Translations under genes and position numbers: made by a program
Source of the DNA: Bacteroidota bacterium
GTDB lineage: Bacteria; Bacteroidota; Bacteroidia; Flavobacteriales; Weeksellaceae
Direction: 5' to 3'
DNA length: 64,000 nucleotides
Assembly (NCBI GenBank): GCA_023393915.1
Contig: JAEXBS010000047.1
Location: 186,001-250,000, forward strand
Part shown: positions 15,765 through 23,527 of the stretch, piece after piece
Numbering within the stretch: position 1 is the stretch's first letter
How the letters are laid out: each line of letters opens with the position of its first letter
The notes under the pieces: model-generated
The model's database searches: none
Seen by the model: only the letters and a program-made list of their open reading frames with translations
Told to the model about the DNA's origin: nothing

Positions 15765-16091
15765 TTAACTTAATAGAATAAGTTCGGTTAAACGAACTTC
15801 AGTTACTTGCTTTTTGTGACCTGAAGGAGTATCATAATTACGGTACACCAGCTTTCCTTCTACAGCGATTTCTTTACCTTTAAAGACATGATTCTTTAAC
15901 ACTTCGGCAGTTTTACCAAATGCAATAAGCTGGTGCCAATTGGTTTGCTCGACTTTCTCACCTTGAGCATTCATGTAAAAATCATTGGTTGCGAGTGAAA
16001 CACTTGCTTTTTTAGTACCATTTTCGAAGCTCATAAGTTCTACTTCACTTCCAGTTCTTCCGATTAAATTAACTCGATTTCTGAACGACAT
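15765..16091 (-). CDS. ssb: Single-stranded DNA-binding protein, short form without acidic tail
   Basis: The 108-residue product is an OB-fold SSB. It starts MSFRNRVNLIGRTGSEVEL, contains NWHQLIAFGKTAEVLKNHVFKGKEIAVEGKL and YNDT-like YRNYDTPSG, and ends in EVRLTELILLS. Typical bacterial SSBs continue with a flexible linker and an acidic tip that recruits partner proteins. Both are absent here, so this is a tailless paralogue or a specialised SSB. The following HRDC gene, 4 bp away, may supply the partner function. I expect a second, full-length SSB elsewhere in the genome. Confidence 0.9.
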   Translation of the reverse strand: MSFRNRVNLIGRTGSEVELMSFENGTKKASVSLATNDFYMNAQGEKVEQTNWHQLIAFGKTAEVLKNHVFKGKEIAVEGKLVYRNYDTPSGHKKQVTEVRLTELILLS

Positions 16092-16259
16092 AAGAATAAA
16101 TTTTAATTAAACATTAGAAAAGTGAAACATTCACCTTCCTTCTTGAGATCAAAATTGAGCGAATTTTAATAGAAAATCGGTCGTTAGGTACTTAGATTCG
16201 CTTGTAGCCGATTGTAAACGTTTGAATAAGATAATTTGCTATATTTAAAACAAAAAACC

Positions 16260-16601
16260 ATGAACTGCTTAGAATGTAATGAGGCTCTCAAAGGGCGTTC
16301 CGATAAAAAATTTTGCGACGATTCCTGTCGCAATGCTTTCAACAATAAAAGAAATAAGGACGTTTCCAATTTGATGCGTCAAATCAACAGCCAACTCAGA
16401 AAAAACTACCGACTACTTCAAGAGTTTGCAACGCCTAACGAAGAATCGCTTATTACAAGTATTAAGTTAAGTAATGAAGGTTTTATCTTCGATTATTTTA
16501 CAGGATACAAAATATCATGGGAAGGTCGTGAAATACGGATGGTTTACGATATTGGCTATGAGTTTCTTGAAAACAGCTATTTGAAAATACACCTGCCCTA
16601 A
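16260..16601 (+). CDS. Small zinc-ribbon protein, unknown function
   Basis: The 113-residue product opens with a four-cysteine zinc finger (C3, C6, C19, C23: MNCLECNEALKGRSDKKFCD). A basic stretch NKRNKD and a C-terminal domain of alternating strands (IKLSNEGFIFDYFTGYKISWEG) follow. The finger resembles short treble-clef modules found in nucleic-acid or protein-binding factors. I take the ATG at 16260, directly before the finger; an earlier ATG at 16236 adds eight residues without support. The gene is divergent from ssb and nothing in its surroundings reveals its role. Confidence 0.72.
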   Translation: MNCLECNEALKGRSDKKFCDDSCRNAFNNKRNKDVSNLMRQINSQLRKNYRLLQEFATPNEESLITSIKLSNEGFIFDYFTGYKISWEGREIRMVYDIGYEFLENSYLKIHLP

Positions 16602-16655
16602 GCGGGAAGTGCTATCAGAAGAAATAAAATATTAATACTTCTTTAGTCTAAACTA

Positions 16656-17480
16656 CTAAAGAAGTCGAATTTTATCGTCTAGAATCTCGATAGTTTTGCT
16701 TTTATATAGACCTCCGATTGCTTTTTTGAAATTCTTCTTGCTCATTTGTACCTCCTCCTTAATTTCTTCTGGAGTTGATTTATCACTCAAGTAGAGCAGA
16801 CCATAGTTCTCTTCCAACCGATTAAGAATAATCTTTTGAAATTCATCAATGTTTTCGTAACCCACTTTCTGCAGGGTAACATCAATCTTTCCGTCTTCGC
16901 GTATTTGTTTTATATATCCTCTTTCAGTTGATAATGGATAAAGTTTTTTAAAAACATCAGAATAAAAAATGAGTCCTAAGAACTGTTGGTTGATTACTAC
17001 ATTCCAACCCAGCTCACCTTCATTCATTAAAATAAGTTCTACAGAATCTCCCTCGGAAAAGGGCAGATCCGTATAACTCATATTTCTTTTGAACTTGGTC
17101 GTTCCTGTAATAAGCCCCGTTTCTTCGTCAATATAGATATAGACCAGGTACCTTTTGCCCTCTTCAATTTTCCCTTTCTGTTGCTTATAGGGTATAAACA
17201 AATCTTTAATTATTCCCCAGTCCATAAAACTACCGCTAGGCAAACTCTGAACACAAGACATAACTGCATACTGCCCGACTTGAGCCAATGGAGTTTCTAC
17301 AGTAGCTTTCACTAGCCCTTCATCTTGGTAAAGGAATACTTCGATTTGATCTCCTTCATTGAGCTCTTCTCGAGTCAAAGCTTTGGAAAGCAATGCCTCA
17401 TTTCCCTCTGCATCCGAAAGTACATAATGATTTGAATTCAATTGAGATACCTCTAAAGTTTGTGTTTTTCCTAGCTCCAT
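16656..17480 (-). CDS. cvfB: CvfB family S1-domain RNA-binding protein
   Basis: The 274-residue product matches the CvfB/YitL family, with tandem S1-like beta domains across residues 1-210 (for example FMDWGIIKDLFIP, then GLILFYSDVF-type LGLIFYSDVFKKLYP) and a C-terminal winged-helix (MSKKNFKKAIGGLYKSKTIEIL). The family binds RNA and affects virulence-factor expression in Staphylococcus; its role here is unknown. The start is set at 17478-17480 (MELGKTQTLEV), the family N-terminus. An in-frame ATG at 17507 lies upstream of the predicted -7 box at 17496-17503 and so is excluded. Confidence 0.88.
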   Translation of the reverse strand: MELGKTQTLEVSQLNSNHYVLSDAEGNEALLSKALTREELNEGDQIEVFLYQDEGLVKATVETPLAQVGQYAVMSCVQSLPSGSFMDWGIIKDLFIPYKQQKGKIEEGKRYLVYIYIDEETGLITGTTKFKRNMSYTDLPFSEGDSVELILMNEGELGWNVVINQQFLGLIFYSDVFKKLYPLSTERGYIKQIREDGKIDVTLQKVGYENIDEFQKIILNRLEENYGLLYLSDKSTPEEIKEEVQMSKKNFKKAIGGLYKSKTIEILDDKIRLL

Positions 17481-17495
17481 ACGAAAGATTTGATG

Positions 17496-17503
17496 CAAAT
17501 TTA
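17496..17503 (-). promoter_or_regulatory. -7 element for cvfB
   Basis: Minus-strand TAAATTTG, 15 bp before the chosen start. A plus-strand TATTTTTG at 17527-17534 could serve the divergent glycosyltransferase gene. Confidence 0.45.
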
Positions 17504-17531
17504 ACATTTCTACTTTGCATTAAGTCTATTT

Positions 17532-19070
17532 TTGCATCAAATAGCTTTTCTTTTGAATTTAAACGCATTACTTTCACGATCGAATCTACTCTATCCGGTA
17601 TTAGCAGTCCACCTCGTACTCCGATGCGCCGTTGCCTTACTTAGCACTCTTGGAAACGATGAGGTTTATTACACGCTGTATGCAAAGGAATTGGATTGGA
17701 GTTATTTTGACCATCCTCCTATGGTTGGTGCTCTGATCTATAGTTCCACCTTTGCAAACTTTTGGTTGAATGAATTTTCTGTGCGATTAGGGGCACTTTT
17801 AATTGGAACCCTTAATCTTTATCTGATCTATCATATCACTAAGCGTCTAGGCAATCATTACGCAGCAAATATCGCTTTACTACTTTCTTGCACGTCCTTT
17901 TACGTTGCCATAATCTCAGGTACTTTTATTATGCCTGATACTCCATTAACACTGTTTTGGCTACTTTCTCTCTATTTCTTTCTTCAAGTAATTCAGAGAA
18001 AAAGATCGGTAGATTTTCTGCTTTTTGGAATTTGCTCTGGACTTGCTCTTTTTTCCAAATACCATGGGATTTACCTTTGGGGAGCAGCAGGTCTCTACGT
18101 ACTGATGTGGGATCGAACCCTTTTAAAAAACTCCTACCTCTACCTCGCGCTACTTCTTAGCGCAGTGGTATTTATTCCTGTCATTTTATGGAATTTAGAA
18201 AGTCCATTTTCCGGACTCTCGTACCATGAGAACCGAGTTGGAAGCGACTCCCTTTTACCTAACTTCAAATTCTTTTTCCAAGAGGTTTTCGGACAGTTTT
18301 TTTACAACAACCCATTCGTTGTATTCCTTTGCTTTTTTGCCCTAGTAGCCACTCTGAGGAAAAGGTCGGCATTAAACAAAACTAGTGGTTTTCTTACCCT
18401 AACCGCTTTACCCCTACTCGTCTCAACTATTGTCCTTTCCATGTACAATCGTACATTACCCCATTGGAGTGGACCCGCGTACTTTGGACTAATTGTTCTA
18501 GCGGCTTTGTATTGGGAGAAAAACAAAGATTCGAAAAAATTACATTTTTCACTTAAGGGCAGCAAAATATTTTTCCTATTGGTGATTCTTTTAGGACTCT
18601 TTCAAATTCAAACGGGCCTAATCCTGGGTAAAAGCATTTCTACAGTAGAAAAGCAAGGGAAAAAAGATTTTACGGTAGATTTAAGCCAGTGGAAACGCAT
18701 CGGTACGGCTCTTTCAAATGAGCTTCCTGACCGTTCTGTGATTATTACGCACAATTGGTTTCCTGCAGCACATCTGGATTTCTATTTTGCTAGGAAGCAG
18801 GATTCAAAGGTATACGTATCAGGAACTAGAGAGAAAAAGCATCAATTCTTAAAAATCAATCAATCCCAAGGTGCTATTGATTCCAATCAACCTATTTTCT
18901 ACGTGACCACTTCGCATTATTTTAACAGTCCCAGCCCTCGAATTGACTCTCTTTTTCAAAGATCAAACACTCCTGTAATCTTTCCGATTAAACAATGGGG
19001 TAAAACGAAAGTAAATGTATTTTACTGGAAACTAAATCCAAAAAAAACGGTAGCACCCGATGAACTATAA
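17532..19070 (+). CDS. ArnT/PMT-like glycosyltransferase (GT39-type, multi-pass membrane)
   Basis: The product (up to 512 residues) is a polytopic membrane protein of about ten or more segments. It has the family's first-loop motif NDEVYYTLYAKELDWSYFDHPPMVGALI, with the acidic residues proposed for catalysis. Such enzymes move a sugar from a polyprenyl-phosphate carrier to lipid A, protein or other envelope acceptors on the outer face of the inner membrane. The acceptor is unknown. There is no ATG near the N-terminus. A TTG at 17532 is the first start, and a second TTG at 17553 would fit better if the TATTTTTG at 17527-17534 is its promoter. A strong terminator follows. Confidence 0.83.
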   Translation: MHQIAFLLNLNALLSRSNLLYPVLAVHLVLRCAVALLSTLGNDEVYYTLYAKELDWSYFDHPPMVGALIYSSTFANFWLNEFSVRLGALLIGTLNLYLIYHITKRLGNHYAANIALLLSCTSFYVAIISGTFIMPDTPLTLFWLLSLYFFLQVIQRKRSVDFLLFGICSGLALFSKYHGIYLWGAAGLYVLMWDRTLLKNSYLYLALLLSAVVFIPVILWNLESPFSGLSYHENRVGSDSLLPNFKFFFQEVFGQFFYNNPFVVFLCFFALVATLRKRSALNKTSGFLTLTALPLLVSTIVLSMYNRTLPHWSGPAYFGLIVLAALYWEKNKDSKKLHFSLKGSKIFFLLVILLGLFQIQTGLILGKSISTVEKQGKKDFTVDLSQWKRIGTALSNELPDRSVIITHNWFPAAHLDFYFARKQDSKVYVSGTREKKHQFLKINQSQGAIDSNQPIFYVTTSHYFNSPSPRIDSLFQRSNTPVIFPIKQWGKTKVNVFYWKLNPKKTVAPDEL

Positions 19071-19071
19071 C

Positions 19072-19101
19072 AAAAAAAGGAGGGTTAGCCCTCCTTTTTT
19101 T
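19072..19101. terminator. Bidirectional intrinsic terminator
   Basis: AAAAAAAGGAGGG, loop TTAG, then CCCTCCTTTTTTT: a compact GC stem with A/T tracts on both sides. It serves the glycosyltransferase (+) and lpd (-). Confidence 0.92.
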
Positions 19102-19120
19102 CTCTATGTATTTTCTTCAA

Positions 19121-20524
19121 TTACATATGAATTGCAATTTTACCTGTAGCATCCAAAGCCGCTTCCTTAATCGCCTCCGCGTAAGAAGGGTGGGCATGAG
19201 ACATGCGTGCAATATCTTCTGCGCTGGCACGGAATTCCATAGCAGTTACCGCAGCTGCAATCATATCAGCCGCTCTAGCTCCTACCATATGAACTCCTAG
19301 AACTTCATCTGATTTTTCATCTGCAATAATTTTGATAAATCCATCGATATCTCCAGATGCACGACTTCTTCCTAAGGCTCTCATTGGGAAATTCCCCACT
19401 TTGTAAGCTCTTCCTTCCTCTTTCAATGCTTCTTCTGTCTTACCTACACCTGCAACTTCTGGCCAAGTATAAACCACACCTGGAATTAAATTATAATCGA
19501 TATGCGGTTTTTGCCCTGCAATTTTCTCTGCTACCAATACTCCTTCTTCGGAAGCTTTATGGGCAAGCATTGGCCCTTGAATCACATCACCAATGGCATA
19601 AATATTATTCACAGAGGTTTGTAGGTCACCATTCACTTTTACTCTACCACGTTCATCAACATCCACTCCAACATTCTCTAGACCCAATCCTTCGGTATAA
19701 GGCTTTCTACCTACAGCAACTAAAACATAATCTCCCTCCAACTCAACTACTTGATCTTTCTTATCTTTAGCGCTCACTTTAACCGTATCTCCCTGACGTT
19801 CTACTGCAGAAACCGCCGTTGAGAGCATAAACTTAACTCCTTGCTTTTTAAGCACTTTTTGAAGCTCCTTAGATAAAGCTCCGTCCATACCTGGAATGAT
19901 CTTGTCCATGTATTCAACCACCGTTACATCTGCTCCTAATCGTTTGTAAACAGAACCTAATTCAAGACCAATAACTCCTCCTCCAATTACGATTAAATGC
20001 TTTGGTACTTCCTTTAGATTAAGAGCTTCAGTTGAAGTAATAATTCGTTCTTTATCGATGGATGCAAACGGTAACGTAGAAGGTTTTGAACCTGTAGCAA
20101 TGATGGTGTATTTACTAGAAATCGTTTCTTGACTGCCGTCCTCTTTAGTAACTAAAATTTCAGTGGCACTTTTAAAACTTCCTACACCCTGGAAGGAAGT
20201 AATCTTATTCTTATCCATTAAAAACTCGATCCCTTTCGTAGTTTGACTTACGACTTCGTTCTTACGCTCAATCATATGCGCCATGTCAGCTTTTACTGAA
20301 TCGATAAGAATTCCGTGATTTGAGAAATTAGAACTTGCATTATGAAAGTGTTCAGAACTGTCCAAAAGTGCTTTAGAAGGAATACATCCAACATTCAAAC
20401 AGGTTCCTCCCATCGTTGGGTATTTTTCAATAATTGCAGTTTTAAATCCCAACTGTGCGGCACGAATTGCTGCAACATAGCCACCAGGGCCAGAACCAAT
20501 TACGGTTACATCAAATTGACTCAT
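19121..20524 (-). CDS. lpd: Dihydrolipoyl dehydrogenase (E3)
   Basis: This FAD flavoprotein reoxidises dihydrolipoamide of 2-oxoacid dehydrogenase complexes and passes the electrons to NAD. The 467 residues show the N-terminal FAD Rossmann motif VIGSGPGGYVAAIRA and the redox disulfide GGTCLNVGCIPSK. A second Rossmann motif for NAD is VIGGGVIGLELG, ATNNIYAIGD-type NNIYAIGDV binds FAD, and the C-terminal HAHPSYAEAIKEA holds the catalytic His-Glu pair. No E1 or E2 genes are adjacent, so it probably serves complexes encoded elsewhere. Confidence 0.96.
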   Translation of the reverse strand: MSQFDVTVIGSGPGGYVAAIRAAQLGFKTAIIEKYPTMGGTCLNVGCIPSKALLDSSEHFHNASSNFSNHGILIDSVKADMAHMIERKNEVVSQTTKGIEFLMDKNKITSFQGVGSFKSATEILVTKEDGSQETISSKYTIIATGSKPSTLPFASIDKERIITSTEALNLKEVPKHLIVIGGGVIGLELGSVYKRLGADVTVVEYMDKIIPGMDGALSKELQKVLKKQGVKFMLSTAVSAVERQGDTVKVSAKDKKDQVVELEGDYVLVAVGRKPYTEGLGLENVGVDVDERGRVKVNGDLQTSVNNIYAIGDVIQGPMLAHKASEEGVLVAEKIAGQKPHIDYNLIPGVVYTWPEVAGVGKTEEALKEEGRAYKVGNFPMRALGRSRASGDIDGFIKIIADEKSDEVLGVHMVGARAADMIAAAVTAMEFRASAEDIARMSHAHPSYAEAIKEAALDATGKIAIHM

Positions 20525-20561
20525 TTTTATTTTATTAGATTGATTTGACTTATTATACGTG

Positions 20562-20569
20562 CAAATTTA
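20562..20569 (-). promoter_or_regulatory. -7 element for lpd
   Basis: Minus-strand TAAATTTG, 37 bp upstream of the start. No clear -33 TTG. Confidence 0.4.
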
Positions 20570-20658
20570 CAAAATTTTACTGCGCCTAAAGAGTAGAAAT
20601 TGAAAAGAAAATCGGCAGGACTTCACTTCCCTGCCGATAATTTATTGAACTCATTCAA

Positions 20659-23220
20659 TTATCCACATTTAGAGCTACCACAACTCTTACATGTCAGACA
20701 ACCTTCTTGGTACATCACTTCACCCGATCCACAATTCGAGCATTTCTGACCTTGCACGGAAGTACCGTCTGGAATATATCTCTTTAATGCTCGAGCGACT
20801 CCAGCCTTCCAATTATTAATAGACTCAGAATTAAGCTCCATTCGATTAATAAGCTCCACTACACTCTCTAAGGGCATCCCATGCCTAAGGGTACCTGAGA
20901 TTAATTTCGCATAATTCCAGAATTCAGGGTCAAATTTATGAGATAGCCCTTCAATGGTCGTTTTGTAACCTCTAAGATTCTTGAACTGGAAATCGTATCT
21001 TGACTTACCTTCTTCATCTCGACTTTTTATAATGAGGCCATCATTCACCCATCGTGGTAGTAAAATCCCTTCCTCATCATCAGCTAACCCTGTAAAAATT
21101 TCATAGGGCCTACCATCTATCAATCCAACAAAAGCAATCCATTTCTCTTTATTGTTTTGAAAACGCACTACGTCTGCTTCTAATACTTGAGGTCTTTTGG
21201 TCGGAAATCCTGTCGGTGTTGGATCCTTAGTTTCTTGCGTAGAAGATTTGGTTTCTGCTGAAATAAGGACACCGGAACGAGAACCATCCCTATAAACCGT
21301 TACTCCTTTGCAACCTTCTTCCCAAGCCGTAAGATAAAGTTCGTTTACTAGCTCTTCTGTTGCCTCTTCTGGAATATTAATGGTCACTGAAATCGAGTGA
21401 TCCACCCATTTTTGAATTGCACCTTGCATTTTTACTTTACTGAGCCAATCCACATCGTTGGATGTAGCTTTATAGTAAGGAGACTTTTCGATAAGCTCAT
21501 CTAGTTCCTGCTGAGAATAATTCTTTTCTGTATCAAGGCCAATGGTCTTCATCCAAGTTTTGAAGTGGTGATGGAATACAATATATTCTTCCCAAGAGTC
21601 TCCAACTTCATCAACAAAATCGACTTGAACGTCCTTGTCGTTTGGATTTACTTTACGTCTTCTTTTATATACAGGTAAAAAAACCGGCTCAATTCCCGAA
21701 GTGGTCTGACTCATTAAAGAAGTACTTCCAGTGGGTGCTATAGTAAGTAGCGCTATATTTCTACGACCGTATTTTACCATTTCATCGTAAAGTACTGGAT
21801 CTTGCTCTTTAATTCTATTGATAAAAGGATTGTTCTTTTCCTTATCAGCATCGTAAACTTCGAACGCTCCTCTTTCTTTAGCCATTTCAACAGAAGAAGC
21901 ATAAGCTGACAATGCTAAAGCTTTATGAACTTCTACGGAGAATTCAACCGCCTCCTTACTTCCGTACCGCAAGCCTAAAGCAGCCAACATATCGCCTTCC
22001 GCTGTAATACCTACGCCCGTACGTCTACCCTCCAAGGTTTTTCTTTTAATTTTCAACCACAAATTCCTTTCGGTTGCTTTTATATCTTCGGACTCAGGGT
22101 CTTTATCAATCTTAGCTAAAATGGCTTCAATTTTCTCCGTCTCCAAATCAATAATATCGTCCATCATTCTTTGGGCTTTTGCTGCGTGCTCGCGGAAAAG
22201 TTTAAAATCAAATTTTGCCTTATCCGTAAATGGATTCTTCACATAGGAATACAGATTAATAGCTAGAAGTCGGCACGAGTCGTAAGGACAAAGCGGAATT
22301 TCACCACAAGGGTTGGTTGAAACGGTTTGAAAACCTAAATCACTATAACAATCGGGCACCGATTCTCTCTGAATAGTATCCCAGAAAAGAATTCCTGGCT
22401 CCGCAGACTTCCAAGCATTATGAACAATTTTTCCCCACAATGCTCGAGCTTCAATCTCCTTAGTTACTTTTGGTTTCGAGCTAAAGATGGGATACTTTTG
22501 TGTATAGATAGTATCGGATTTCACCGCTGTCATAAAATCATCATCAATTCGAACAGAAATATTGGCACCAGTAATTTTGCCCTGCTCTAATTTAGCATCG
22601 ATAAAATCCTGTGCATCCGGATGATTAATGGAAACCGATAACATGAGAGCTCCTCTTCGACCGTCCTGAGCTACTTCTCTAGTAGAATTGGAATAGCGCT
22701 CCATAAAAGGAACGAGCCCCGTAGAAGTTAGAGCGGAATTTTTCACAGCAGATCCTTTTGGTCGGATATAAGAAAGGTCATGACCTACCCCTCCTCGACG
22801 CTTCATTAACTGAACTTGTTCTTCATCCAACTTCAGAATACTTCCATAAGAATCCGAGTCACTTCCATTACCAATTACAAAACAATTGGAGAGAGAAGCA
22901 ATTTGAAAATGGTTACCGATTCCAGTCATTGGACTTCCTTGCGGAATGATATAACGAAAATCTCTAATTAATTCAAAGATTTCTTCCTGAGATAAAGGGT
23001 TGGGGTATTTTGATTCCACTCGAGCTATTTCACTAGCGATCCGCTGGTGCATATCGTCTGGCGTTGCTTCGTAAAGATTCCCTTCGGAATCCTTTAAAGC
23101 GTATTTGTTAACCCAGACACGAGTAGCTAGATCATCCCCCTTGAAGTATTCAAGAGTTTTCTTGTTGGCTGTATCATAGGTTACTAAAGTTGATTTTTTT
23201 GTTGAGATTGAGCTTTCCAT
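20659..23220 (-). CDS. nrdJ: Adenosylcobalamin-dependent (class II) ribonucleotide reductase
   Basis: The enzyme makes deoxyribonucleotides using vitamin B12 instead of a tyrosyl radical. The 853 residues include the N-terminal LSNCFVIGNG and RRGGVGHDLSYIRPKGS. The catalytic core has NPCGEIPLCPYDSCRL and IAPTGSTSLMSQTTSGIEPVF. The TSCPD-type C-terminal region has KLISGTLRHGMPLESVVE and a zinc-ribbon tail CSNCGSGEVMYQEGC ending CKSCGSSKCG. I start at 23218-23220 (MESSISTKK); an in-frame ATG at 23271 adds 17 unrelated hydrophobic residues. The 298-bp upstream gap (to recQ) has no recognisable cobalamin riboswitch. Confidence 0.95.
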   Translation of the reverse strand: MESSISTKKSTLVTYDTANKKTLEYFKGDDLATRVWVNKYALKDSEGNLYEATPDDMHQRIASEIARVESKYPNPLSQEEIFELIRDFRYIIPQGSPMTGIGNHFQIASLSNCFVIGNGSDSDSYGSILKLDEEQVQLMKRRGGVGHDLSYIRPKGSAVKNSALTSTGLVPFMERYSNSTREVAQDGRRGALMLSVSINHPDAQDFIDAKLEQGKITGANISVRIDDDFMTAVKSDTIYTQKYPIFSSKPKVTKEIEARALWGKIVHNAWKSAEPGILFWDTIQRESVPDCYSDLGFQTVSTNPCGEIPLCPYDSCRLLAINLYSYVKNPFTDKAKFDFKLFREHAAKAQRMMDDIIDLETEKIEAILAKIDKDPESEDIKATERNLWLKIKRKTLEGRRTGVGITAEGDMLAALGLRYGSKEAVEFSVEVHKALALSAYASSVEMAKERGAFEVYDADKEKNNPFINRIKEQDPVLYDEMVKYGRRNIALLTIAPTGSTSLMSQTTSGIEPVFLPVYKRRRKVNPNDKDVQVDFVDEVGDSWEEYIVFHHHFKTWMKTIGLDTEKNYSQQELDELIEKSPYYKATSNDVDWLSKVKMQGAIQKWVDHSISVTINIPEEATEELVNELYLTAWEEGCKGVTVYRDGSRSGVLISAETKSSTQETKDPTPTGFPTKRPQVLEADVVRFQNNKEKWIAFVGLIDGRPYEIFTGLADDEEGILLPRWVNDGLIIKSRDEEGKSRYDFQFKNLRGYKTTIEGLSHKFDPEFWNYAKLISGTLRHGMPLESVVELINRMELNSESINNWKAGVARALKRYIPDGTSVQGQKCSNCGSGEVMYQEGCLTCKSCGSSKCG

Positions 23221-23464
23221 ATTTTGTTTTTGATTATAAAATAAATGTACAATAAACAACCCAATATACAAAAAGTTTACAAATTTTTTAAGTTAACATA
23301 TTGATTAACATTTGATTATATTTTCAACAAAGTTTAAAAGTTTACAAAAATAAAAGTCTAGTTTGAAATTAAAATACGGAAATCTTAAAGAAATATTAGA
23401 TTAATTACAAGCATAATAATCTAACACAAATGAAGTTATAAATCTATCTTTTCAACATTATTTC

Positions 23465-23527
23465 CGCTAATTAGCGTTCTAGTAGCAGCCTAGAATAAAC
23501 AGTAAGTACAACCTTCTGCTAATTAGC
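23465..23527. repeat. Palindrome pair and hairpin downstream of recQ
   Basis: GCTAATTAGC occurs at 23466-23475 (within the perfect palindrome CGCTAATTAGCG) and again at 23518-23527, where it overlaps the recQ stop. Between them TTCTAG-N7-CTAGAA (23477-23495) forms a hairpin. They may act as a weak terminator for recQ. The rest of 23221-23464 is AT-rich with nothing recognisable. Confidence 0.4.

Noticed and set aside
19357..19770. 137-codon open frame on the plus strand
   Set aside because: It is fully inside lpd on the other strand, rich in Leu, His and Tyr, with no recognisable motif.
23221..23518. Cobalamin riboswitch upstream of the B12-dependent nrdJ
   Set aside because: No B12-box-like GCCACTG or fitting structure was found on the minus strand; the gap is plain AT-rich DNA with a few palindromes.
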